A stretch of DNA of 64,000 nucleotides from Chrysomallon squamiferum (Eukaryota > Mollusca > Gastropoda > Neomphalida > Peltospiridae), in NCBI GenBank assembly GCA_012295275.1, contig CM022673.1:14673288-14737287 (forward strand). Direction: 5' to 3'. The position numbers and the translations under genes were made by a program. The notes beneath the pieces were generated by a model, which worked only from the letters and a program-made list of their open reading frames with translations, had not been told where the DNA came from and made no database searches. Position 1 is the stretch's first letter; the number at the start of each line of letters is the position of its first letter. Below, piece by piece: positions 33,646 to 46,932 of the stretch.

Positions 33646-36010
33646 AAGTTTGCCTTGATGAATAAATTATCATCAGTCCATATCAGTTTTAACTCGTTAT
33701 ATGTTCCGCTTTGTACATAGCAATGTAAGTGGTTACTGTCATAAACTAAGTAGCCTATTCCTACATTTTTGTTTATTCCATTATTTAAAACAAAAAAAAA
33801 TAAAAAATAAAAATGGTTGAAATCGAATGCATCTTACACATTATTAAATAGTAATTAAAATCTTTAAATTTTTTATTTAATTGTAATTCTCATACACACT
33901 GACGAACACGAACACACACACACACCTAACTTTTCATATTTGAATATATCAGGTACTTAACAAAATAAAAAATAAAAATAATAAAACACTGATCTGAGAT
34001 TTTGCCTTTGATTTTTGGTGTTTTAAATCAGAAAATGTAAACTATTGTGTATGTCATTTTTATTTTTATCTATGGTACGTTTATTTTCACTTATCATCAA
34101 TTTACCATTTCACGTTGTTATTATCATAATGTTTACGTATGTGCATTTCACTGGATGAAATACGGTTTCTGCATCTTTTTTCTCTTCATAACAAACGAGA
34201 CTATCAGACTGACTCTATATAAATATGACTTCACGTGGTTTTTTTGATGCTACTACAAACAAAACGTTTAAATTAATAGCTATCACTGAACTCTTTCTCC
34301 TTCAGTTAACTCCCGTGATACAGACGCCATTATCATATTCGCGCAGGCGCATTTGCAATTACTTTATAGAAAAAGGTAAGGAGTGTATAATTATTTGTAA
34401 ATCACACAGAGATTAAAAATAAATGTTTATCAATACCTCAACACACTTTAATTTTGACAGTTTTTTTCAGTAATAATATTTATTTGTATAATGATGGTGT
34501 GCCAGAGAAATTCACTGCCATCACAGCATGGGCTGCATTATCCAGCAGCAGCTAAGAATATTTTTTCACATGGACTTTGTCATATACTGGAAAGATAAAT
34601 CAGTCGCAGGCCACTGGGTCGTGTGGGAAATACACGAACACTGGGAATGAAAAGGATTGAACATATAACCTATCACGTTCTAGGTCTGTGTTCTATTTTA
34701 ATATACCCTTCTCCCTTCTTTCTCTCGTTTTAGACACAGACACTATAAATGTCCTACAACTAAAATGTTTTGGATTCTGATCTGACGTAGTCTTGGAAAT
34801 AAAAACAGCGAATTAAAACGCCTCAATAACACAGACATTTTATTTAACTCTCTGCATCAGATTTCATTTAGAACCTTATCTCGTGAACCACATAAAACGA
34901 TTTGATAGGCTTAGTATTTTATCTTCTTCTGAAATTCCCTTCAGGTTTTTTGGAATTATATGTTGGCAATGTAGATTTTTATTTCATTTTCTTATTTATA
35001 TATTTTATTTTATTTCATTTCATTTTGTTTTACTGGCTATTTAATTTTAATTTATATCATTCTATTTATTTATTTTTACTTTTATTTATTTTTATTTTTA
35101 CATTCAAACACGTGCATATGTATATAATAATGTGCGCAGATAGATATAAAGAGAAGAAAATGCGCTGGTGTTTTTTAATGTTGTTGTAGTTATTTCATAT
35201 TCTTTGTTTCAGCATTTCAACATTTTTATGACAATTCGAATTCAGCAGACAAATAAAGAAAATTAAAAACAATTTAAAAATAATAATAATAATAATTTTT
35301 TTTTTTATTTTGAATATCGTGTAACTAATCAGTTAAGTCATGAAACACAGAACTGATTCAGTCGTCATCAGTTTTCTTATTAGCCTTTTTTCACGTTCCT
35401 ACCAGCGCCTAACAGTGAGATGTGTTTTCTTGTCGGGAAAAATATGTTTAAAAAAAGTAACACGAAATAATAATAGCTGATTTCCTGTCTGATGTTAGCA
35501 TCTTTGTGTAAACACCATGTTTGATATCTAAGATCCATTAATATTAATATGTGTCGAGGTCCTTTTAACCAAATTATTATTTAATTTCTCATTTATTCTT
35601 AAACGGAACAGATGTTAAAATCTGTAATATAAAAATGCTTATATTACCAAAGGGAGTGAGTACGTTGTTTAGGTGAAATCATTCAAACGCTAGCTTGTGG
35701 CGGTTTTCAGATGAATCCCAAAGCTGGACCACACATTTCTGGTTTTGTCATTGATCTTTGACCTATTGAAGTCAGGTGTAGGCTGAGTTTAGTGGGAACC
35801 ACACACTGGTCGTTAGATGCATGAACCCGACATGAGGTGATGAAAGAGAAAACTGGTGTAACAAAACACACAGATGTTACAAACACATCACAGACTGAAA
35901 CCAAAAAACTGACATTGTAGGAACTTCCACAAATATCAACAGAATAAATTTCTAAAAGTGTTTTCTTTACCTGTAATGAAATAATAAATAGACTGATTGA
36001 TTGTTTTTAG

Positions 36011-36015
<5 letters not shown>

Positions 36016-36056
<41 letters not shown>

Positions 36057-36057
36057 T
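36016..36057. repeat. (TTA)n microsatellite
   Basis: About 13 TTA units, intergenic. Confidence 0.9.
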
Positions 36058-37439
36058 TGATCGTAATTGTTTATACGTTGTTGTTTTTAATTATGTTTTA
36101 TTTAACTCACAGACATCCTCCCGTGCTAATAATAAACTGTGACTGTACTATAACAATAACGTATCACTAAAGAATAGTGCCTACAGGTATTTTGTTTTGT
36201 TGTTTTTTATGTATTTTTCACAACACATTACATATATTAAAAAGTGACAAATACAAGAAATTTTTCTACGCGTTTGATTAGTCACCGTTACTGAACTGAC
36301 AAAATACCATGTCAGTGTACGAGAAACACTGGAAAATGACATCAGATCTGTTAAATTAATGTATGAGGGTAGAACATTTTTAAAAACATCAGCGGGAAAT
36401 ACACAAACTATATTTATTTTGTTTATTAAAAACCAGCAATACCTGTTCTAAATATCCCCTACACACACACACACACACACACACATTACCAAGTAGACCC
36501 GCCCTTAACACAGGTCGAGACAGGCAACATGAAAACAAATAAGGGCTATCAGAAATGTCACGTAGGAAATGTTATTAAATTGCAAAACGTTTATTAATAA
36601 CAGATAAAACAGTCTGAATTAATAATGTCGAGATAAAAATGTTGACACTTGGAATGTTCGGACACCGAATGTCAACGTAATTAATAGCAGGAGATATAAA
36701 AAAAATAAAATAAACAGTAAATATTGTTGCGACTGATAAAGTACTAGCGAGTTGATTTTAATTAGTCTGTCTGTTATTTCTAACAGTGTTTAACATGAGT
36801 GATTTTAATAGAAACACAGAAATGAAATAAATTAATACTTATTTATTCAACTCACTAACTGAAATGAAAATGGATGAATAAATATCTGAGATTTGGATGT
36901 TGTATCAAGCACACATGTAATCATAAAGAAGAGAAGAAAAAATCAGCGTAAACATAAATGAAGCAGCATGTTCAAATATTCCATATTTTCTAAATATGAA
37001 TAAAACGATGTGCTTCTTTTATTCAGGAATAAAATTTTGTAAGTTTTGCAGTTATTGGAAAGTCTATATTATTTTATTATTCCGAAACTATGATACATCA
37101 TTTTGCTGTTTTTAGCCATTAAGTGTTAGACATATTTTGGAACAATGCCAGCTTTTCTATGGCTGGTGTGTCAAAACGTTCATGGAATGATGTACACGGG
37201 AAAATAAAAACTGCCTTAATGATTTTCGGTAACAGTAACCCATTAAGGGCTAGCGAGTTTCTTCTCTCGTATTATTAGTACAAGTCATGTAACGGATTCG
37301 TTAAACAAATTAATGTCTGTCTGGGTGAACGCGTGACTGGGTGTAAACAAACTAGTAAAATAAAATAATTAATAAATGGGTCAACAGTATCTTTGTAAAT
37401 ATCAAATCTGTTTGTAAATAAGTAATCTAATATTTGTAA

Positions 37440-37625
37440 ATATCTGATGAAATTGTTTGAAAATATCTAACGAAATCTTTGTAAATATCTAATAAAATCT
37501 TTGTAAATATCTAATATAATGGTTGCAGTTATCAGTCTAACGTTTATAAATATCTAATAAAATCTTTGTAAATATCTAATATAATGGTTGCAGTTATCAG
37601 TCTAACGTTTATAAATATCTAATAC
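37440..37625. repeat. Tandem repeat with an exact 65-bp duplication
   Basis: The sequence from AAAATCTTTGTAAATATC through GGTTGCAGTTATCAGTCTAA appears twice at 65-bp offset with no difference seen, in a wider field of TTTGTAAATATCTAA units starting near 37390. Confidence 0.85.
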
Positions 37626-38487
37626 AGTATTTCAAGTGAAAACTTGTCTGACCGAACATTCAGTAGAAATAATTAAACAAGTTTGCTTAACGTGGAAGCC
37701 ACATAATTTCTCAAAAATCATGCAAGATAAAAGAACAATGAAATAATGATAATAACAATAATGATAATCTCTAAATAATATAATTACGTTTAATAATTCT
37801 GTTGTTTTTCCTGTGGTCAGATACAAGTTATCTTTGTTTCTGTACGCCACTGCAGCGTATTCTTTATTTAGCAAAAAAAAGTTTTTTCTCTTCACAATTC
37901 TCTTAGCATTCTAACAGACGTTTGTGTTAAATAAACATCTGCAGTAAATAAATAAATCAGCAGCAAAACTCTTTTTACTGGCTGATGTAGACAGTTTCCT
38001 TATCAACACTAAATCTTTGTTCTCTGCGTCAGAGTGACTAAGAATTTTGCTTTTGTGTAAATGATAAACAACTTTTTTAAAAACGGATAAAAAATATAAT
38101 TTTTCCTGAAATGCTGATGTTGAAAATGTATGTATCTAATGAAGCTATGTATACACTGATTATCAGACATAGGCTGAAAGGTTAATATTTATCATATAAA
38201 ATATAGCTATTTCTGTTTTCTATGGTTTTAAAATTAAACTGTTTTTGGATCAGCAGTTTTTACACTGATAAGCGTTAACGTTTCTCAGCTGACTCGACCC
38301 ACAAATACTGACCTCAGATATAAAATGAATAAAAATTTCTTCTGCATAAATAAATAAATAAGTAAATATATATATATATACTATTTAAAATAATAATAAA
38401 TTTAAAAATCTATAAATGAATCAATAATAAACTAACAAAACTTGAGTGTTTACAAAATAAGATGAATCACACGATTCTTAAATTTGT

Positions 38488-38497
38488 TTTATTTATT
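38488..38497 (-). terminator. Polyadenylation signals (overlapping AATAAA) for the USP44-like gene
   Basis: Two overlapping AATAAA hexamers on the minus strand, about 215 nt past the stop codon at 38712-38714. Confidence 0.4.
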
Positions 38498-38711
38498 TCT
38501 TTCTCTGATTAGTGTAAAAAAAAACTTTCGAAATAATTTATATACCATGATTTGAGACATGCTTTGTTTTTTCACACGATGAAATAAAAAACAACAACAG
38601 TACGTTGCTTTCCCTGTAAAAATGGTAAAGAAATACTGATTGTCACCTGCTTTTTTCACTGCGTATTTTCTACACGTAGAACACGTAAAAACACATCAGA
38701 CTGACAGTGCC

Positions 38712-41700
38712 TCAGTGTTCTTTTCTCTTTTTACCTACAGACTTTGTTTTTGATGTTTTTAGTAAGTTTTGAGATCGCCGGTTAAATGAAACTTCTTCAT
38801 CAACTATCTCGTAATCACTGTCTGCCTGGGGAAACTGCTTTTTCTCTTTAACAGTAGTTCTCAGACAATCTTCATGTGAAAGATCAAGGTCTTTTGTGTA
38901 GAAAAGAATGTATGCTTGAGACTGAAGAACTTCTTTCAGGGGACACAACTCTACTTTAGAATCGTTACAGTAGACCCAGGAATCTAAAAAGCAAATTACT
39001 TTTTAAATTTCTGTAATATAAACTATCAACATCACATGTCCATTGGTCTCTCTGTGTGTATGTGTCTGACTAAATATACATATAACAATATATTCATTAG
39101 TTCAATGTATCAGCATGACTGTATTTATAAATGATGTATAATAAATTCTTATACAAGTGTTTCTCCAGTAAACCTACTCATCATTATCTACTTACAGAAT
39201 TTAATATAACAATAATCATATGTCTGTATGTGTGTATGATTAGTGTTCAGATCCGAGTATCTACATTACTGCATAACATTAATTATAAAATAACAAAATT
39301 ATTAGATGTTTATCTGTATGTCTATTTACCTTTTATCTAATCTGTAATCCTTATTAATACCATAACTAAAATATATGAGATGTAGTATTTGTAATAAAAA
39401 AATAATTTGTACATGTATCTATTTTCTGTGTAATCTAATCCTTACTTGCTTTTTAATTATAACATAAATGTTATTACATGTCTGTCTGTGCATGTGTATG
39501 TTTGTGTAAATAATCTGTCCTTATTAGTTATATTAGCACAAAAGAGTAATAAATATAATAATGTCTGTATGTCTGTCTGTGTGGATAACATGTCCTGATA
39601 AAAGTATTAATGTAACTGGAAGCTGTTAACAGGTATTCACTGTTTGTCTACCTGCTTCATTATTCCAGCAATAAGCTGTATAATGTCCCGATCCAAACCC
39701 TCGGCCATGATGTATGATGACTGCTGTCAACTTGTAACCACACTCAGATGTCACAACTTCGTCTGAACAGAATGAGGACATGTCGAGTGCATCGTCAAAC
39801 GCTACGTCTGTACAGATTTTCTCTCTGTGATTTCTCCCTGACCACCTGAAATATATATTTTATTTATATGTATATACACACACAACACAAACACACACAC
39901 ACACACACACACAATATTAGTCTGTACATGTCTGTAGGTCTGCATGGATGTCTGTCTCTCTGTGTGATTGTGTGATAGTTACAGATCTTCTCTCTGTGAT
40001 TTCTACATGACCACCAGAAATATATATATATATATGTGCATGCAAGTCTGCATGTTTGTTGGTCTGCCTGTATGTATATGTGCATGGACATTATTTATAT
40101 ATCTATATCATCTACAAGAACATCTCCAGACAGGCCTATATAGCAGTGTGTCACATCTTGTTAAGTATACATATGTGTGTCTGTTTATCTATATGACTGT
40201 ATGTCTGGGTGTCTATTTCTGTATGATTGTATGCCTCTGTGACTCTATGTCTGTCTGTCTGACTATATCTGTGAGTCTGCATGCCTGTATTTCTGTGTGT
40301 TTTTATTTCTCTCTGTATGTATCACAAAGTTAAAAGTAACACACCTAAATCTTTTCAAATGAAGACGAAGTACGTGAGGAAGATTGTTAATGAGGAGTTG
40401 TTTATGTGCTGCCGTGTAAACATTCTTCTTCTTCCTGCGACCTTCATTGTAAATGTTAACAAATAATAATATTAACTCTATATTACACAATTAACAGAAA
40501 TAATTATAATTATTTCCTGTATTTGAAGGAGACAAATAATAATTTTAGTTTGCATGGTAAAAACAGATAATATAATGCCTATAATTTTGTTTATCTAAAA
40601 GTGATAATTAACACATTTAAAAATAGATATATCTCTATTTAATTATAAATAACCAGTGTTAAACACAGATTAGTGTAAAAAAAATAATCTTCTGTTTAAC
40701 AAATTTTACTTTTTACAGATCAAACAAACAAGTTTTAAAGGAATTTAAAAAAAAAACAAAAAAAAAAAACATGTAAAGAAATTAAAATAACCAGTTCTTG
40801 AAAAAGAAGACAGTGAAATAATTAAGTCATCAAAATATTAATAAATTAAATTGAAAAAAATAAATTTACTTACGATTACAGAATTCACAACCATAGCTTT
40901 CTCCTTCCAGTTCTTCTTCTTGAGTGAAATTTTCTAATATTTCTGAATTAAAAAAATTAAACACACAGTAAACATTAACCTTCTATATGACACAGATCTA
41001 AACACACAGTAAAACATTAACCTTCTATGACACAGATCTAAACACACAGTAAACATTAACCTTCTATATGACACATATCTAAACACACAGTAAAACATTA
41101 ACCTTCTATGACACAGATCTAAACACACAGTAAAACTTTAACCTTCTATATGACACAGATCTAAACACACAGTAAAATTATTAACCTTCTATATGACACA
41201 GATCTAAACACACAGTAAAACATTAACCTTCTATATGACACAGATCTAAACACACAGTAAAACATTAACCTTCTATATGACACAGATCTAAACACAGTAA
41301 AACATTAACCTTCTATATGACACAGATCTAAACACACAGTAAACATTAACCTTTTATATAACACACAGTAAAACATTAACCTTCTATATGACACAGATCC
41401 AAACACACAGTAAAACATTAACCTTCTATATGACACAGATCTAAACATACAGTAAACATTAACCTTTTATATAACACACATCTAAACACACAGTAAAACA
41501 TTAACCTTCTATATGACACAGATCTAAACACACAGTAAACATTAACCTTTTATATAACACACATCTAAACACACAGTAAAACTTTAGCCTTCTATATGAC
41601 ACACATCTAAACACAGTAAAACTTTAACCTTCTATATGACACAGATCTAAACACACAGATCTAAACACACAGTAAACATTAACCTTTTATATAACACAGA

Positions 41701-44700
41701 TCTAAACACAGTAAAACTTTAGCCTTCTATATGACTATATGAAACACAGTAAAACATATGACACAGATCTAAACACACAGTAAACATTAACCTTTTATAT
41801 AACACAGATCTAAACACACAGTAAACTTTAGCCTTCTATATGACACACAATCTAAACACAGTAAAACGTTAACCTTCTATATGACACAGATCTAAACACA
41901 CAGTAAACATTAACCTTTTATATAACACACATCTAAACACACAGTAAAACTTTAGCCTTCTATATGACACACATCTAAACACAGTAAAACTTTAACCTTC
42001 TATATGACACAGATCTAAACACACAGTAAACATTAACCTTTTATATAACACACATCTAAACACACAGTAAACATTAACCTTTTATATAACACACATCTAA
42101 ACACACAGTAAAACTTTAGCCTTCTATATGACACACATCTAAACACAGTAAAACTTTAACCTTCTATATGACACACATCTAAACACAGTAAAACTTTAAC
42201 CTTCTATATGACTCACATCTAAACACAGTAAAACATTAACCTTCTATATGACTCACATCTAAACACAGTAAAACTTTGACCTTCTATATGACACACATCT
42301 AAACACAGTAAAACTTTAACCTTCTATATGACACATCTAAAACACACAGTAAAACTTTAACCTTCTATATGACACACATCTAAACAGTAAAACTTGAACC
42401 TTCTATACGACAGGCATCATTTGAAACTGTTGAGTTGTGAGATGTTATTTGATAACGTTTTGGAAATTCTAGTGACAGATCCATGAATGGTTCACGTGAC
42501 CTTGACGCTTTCTTACAAACTTGACATGTCACCGTGCTGATTAACTCCCCTTGGAATGTGTCAGTCACTATAGGTGGCTCTTTCCTGAGTTCTTTTACCG
42601 TCTGAAACTCCTGACTTATCTTCTCCAGTAACTCACTGTTACAAATAGAGAAAAATGTGATTAACTCATTATTCCTGAAAGTACTGAAAATGTGTATAGC
42701 TCAATGTTACAAATAATGAAAATGTTAACAGCTTAAAGTTACAAATACAGAATAAGTGAGTGCTACACCTGTAGAAAAACTCAAAGTTAGAAATAACAAA
42801 ACTGCAATTTGAGTAAATACGAACAGCTCAAAGTTCCAAATATAAAAACAGTAAATCATTGTTATAAATAAAGAAAATTTAAATAACTCAAGCTACAAAA
42901 TAACAGAGAGAAATTCGGGGTAGTTACCAGTAAAAGCTGTAACTAACCAGTTTTAATACTCTAATAAACACGAGTAATTTACTGTTACAAATTACAGACT
43001 ACAAATTTTGAAAATAACGGACTTTTACACATTAGAATTACTTAAGAGGTGTTTTTTTTTTTTTTTTTGAAATGATGTTTCTGTTTTATAACAGGAGATA
43101 AGAACACACACTGCAACACTAATTAAAAAATAAATGTAAGAATTACAAACCAGAGAAACTCCTGAGCGTCGTGCTGGAAATGACCTTTGAACCTGGGGAT
43201 GAATTTCCAAATGGCCTGAACAAAGGCGTGCGGGCTGACCTGTGCCCACTTTCCTGACCACATCACTCGAAACAAACCATGTAGTTCCTGACAGAGAGAG
43301 CTGAAACAAAATTAATTGTCTAACAAACAAAATTTGTCATCATTTACACTTTTTTAAAACGTGTCTAGTAAATTATAAATTAAATTAAATTTTATAATAA
43401 ATTATGATCATGCAGCTGCTGATGATGACAATAATAATAATAATGAAAAGAAAATATAATAATAATAATAATAATGAAAAGAAAATATAATAATAATAAT
43501 AATAATAACAATAATAATAATTATTGTTATTATTATTATTATTATTATTATTACAGTTTTATTAAGATAATTAATATTATTATTAAAACAGTGTTCAGTT
43601 ACTATGAAGAGACTGATAACATAATTCAAATTTTTTTAAACATAACATTAGAATTATATATTATGGTAAATAATAATAAAGATGCTGATGATGATGATGA
43701 TGATGATAAGAATAATAATAATAAATAATTTATTATTATTATTATTATTATTATTGTTAAAACAATTTTCAAATATTGCGCAGAGACTGAAAATATAATT
43801 TTAAATGTTTATTATATAAATCTATAGCCACTTTGTATTAATAATGTTAATAAATTTGTAATATTAACAATGAAAAGATTACATACGTAAACTCGTCTAC
43901 GCTAGTCGAAGTGTTGATGTTGACAGAAGTGCTGGGGGTGCCACCCCCACTCAAACCTCCGTTTTGACATACCCTCTTATCTGAGCTGTCTTCTTTACTT
44001 AAATGCTGCAATTAACGTAAAATTTAACCTTTATTCAGAGTTCAATGACAACATAAAATAGCATTATTAAACATTTTCATTTAATTATATTTTCTTTTTC
44101 AAGTTGATTACAATTACTTAGACAAAATTAACAAACTGAACAAAGCAAAACCACACATAAAAGAAGGAATATGAAGAAAATGACTTCTTTATATAAAATG
44201 AAAAATAGAATCGTAAAAAATAATCATAAGAATCTTTTTTCTTTTTTTTATTGGTTACCTCAAAATACTCAGTAGTGTTGAGTCTCCTCTGAGTTCTCTT
44301 TGAGCAAGGATTCGGGTCTTGCTCACTATTGGTCTTTGGATTATTCTTACTCAGTCTGGATGGTGTAGTTAATCGGACAGGAATAACAGGAGGACTCAGT
44401 CCGCTGTAGAAGTTTAGTTGTAGAAAGAATTTTCTGAACTTTTCAACATGTCTGTGAAACAATTTGATAAAAAAAGAAAAAGAACATCATTATTAGTTAC
44501 AGATTTTATTTAAAAAAGAAAAAGAAAGATTTTTTTTATCAATGAGCTACTTTTAAAATAATACATGAAATTATAACAAATCATTAATTGTTGATTAGCA
44601 TGAACAAAACTAAAAACATTTAGCATTATATCGTTATTAAAACTGAAATACAGCAGACAGTTTCATCATTTTATTCTTGTATGTTTGTCATCACAACTCT

Positions 44701-45215
44701 TCTTTCTGAGATAAAAAATATTCAAAGTATGTAACTGATACCAAATTAAAATCACGTGGATTTAATGTTGACTAGAAAAATTATTTTAATAAATTATCAG
44801 AACATATCATAAAGAATCATGAAAATTTTAACATTTTAAAATAAAATACCTAAAAGTACAAACCCTAATGCTTGTAATATTGAGTTGAGGTAACATGTGT
44901 TGCCAAGGTTACGAAGTCCTGTGACTCCAGGGATCAGGGTACGTTTACAGAGACGTGGGTGTAACTGTGGGCTTTTCTGACAACACAGTATCTAGTCTGG
45001 CTTTCTTCCTTGGTGTCTGATACTAATAAAATAAAATTTAAAAAATTAATTTTAACCTAAAAATAAAGTTTAAGACAGATCAGTTTATTTTTTTTTTTTT
45101 TCACTTATACCTATCATTACTCTGTTTTAAATATTAAATCTAGTAAATTGGAATTATAAAAAAGAGAAATAAAATCAGAGAATGAATGAGAAAGGCAGAG
45201 ATAAAAAGAGAAAGA

Positions 45216-45293
<78 letters not shown>

Positions 45294-46884
45294 AATAAAA
45301 TGCACCTCTTCATCTTTCATCTGTATTGCATACTGCGACCATGCACCAAACAGTTTTTGTAGAAGAGATTTTCTGTATTAAAATAAAATTTGAAAAATTT
45401 GAAACTTTTAGTCTCAGTAAACAGTGATTATTAAATGTTTTTGGACTGCAAAAAAAATAATTATTAAAAAACAAATAATAAAACAAAATGTAAATAAATC
45501 CCCTTAAACAAAACAATATTAGTAAATTTAATAAATGAAAAACATGAATGGATTAGAAAATAATAGAAATAACTGTGAAATACAAGATTAACAAGATCTC
45601 CCAAAATAAAAATATATATTTGCTGTAAAATATTTGGTGTACTAAACACATTTTTATATTTATGATTACTATAAGTTACTAATTATAACGTACAAAAAGA
45701 ATTATGAAAAATACCATCATGGAATCAGAAACAGGTGAATGGAGCAGTCTAGAATGTGAAATAATTCAGTGTCAACCATGCTACTGTTCAGATTACTGAA
45801 TACAATTTTAAAATTACCTAAAATGACATTCTGCTGTAGCCAGTTTATCAACCTCATCAGCCTTATTTCTGAGAAAAAAAAAAATAATAATAATAATAAT
45901 AATAAAAATAAAACTTCAAATAATATTTTACTACAAACATTTGTTAAACTTTTTTAAACATTAAAATAACAATAACAATAATAATAACACAGATACACAT
46001 ATATTTGATTACTATTATCAGTATATTTAAAGTGTTAAAAATGTATTACCTATTCTCAGTCTCTGAGAATGAATAGGATCTAAGTAGTTTTTTTCCACGC
46101 GACTCAATTGCATCAAAAGACTGAGTAGTAATGGCTTGTATCATGTCACGTAACAGACTGATTTTTCCATCTGGGTCTGACAGTATGTACTCATCACACA
46201 GGTAGCTAGAACATAAACACACAGGTAATTAGAAAATAAACATAACTCAAATAAAACACATTAAACACTCATACACAGGTATTTAAAAAATAAGCACAGA
46301 ATAATAAAATAAAACAATACACACAGATATCTAGAAAATAAAAACCGATTGGAAAGCATCTATCAACATTTATAAACCTACTGACACAGAAGTAAGACAG
46401 AGATATGACATACACAAACATAATCTACTTCAGTCAGAGAGATAAATACAGATTTCTTCTTTGACACTTTTTTTTTTTTTTTTTTGGCAATATAAACAAA
46501 AGTAATAAAAACAGACTGAGAGGTTAACACAAATAATGGATGTTCAGTCATTATAAACACACCATCTGTAAAAAATAATATTTTCTTTTTTACAATTTAT
46601 TTCAGTATGCTCAGATATACAAATAAAAAACAGACAGAAAAACACGCACAGACAGACAACAGTGAATGACAACAAAGGCAAACTCACCAGTAGACATATT
46701 TCTCATTCAACTCAAGAGTTATTGGATGCTGAAAATAAAAATGTTTCTAAACTACTCACAGCTGGCATCTGCACATTATAATACAGACAGCATTTCAGTA
46801 ATGTTTTAATAACAACATTACTTCAGAAACAACAAAAATATTAAAACAGAAAATATCAAAGAAAGAGTAATTGAAGATAACATG

Positions 46885-46932
<48 letters not shown>

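Noticed and set aside
40934-42399. Regularly spaced repeats that could be mistaken for a CRISPR array
   Set aside because: Repeat and 'spacer' are both part of one 36-42-bp unit; there are no unique spacers and it lies inside an animal intron.
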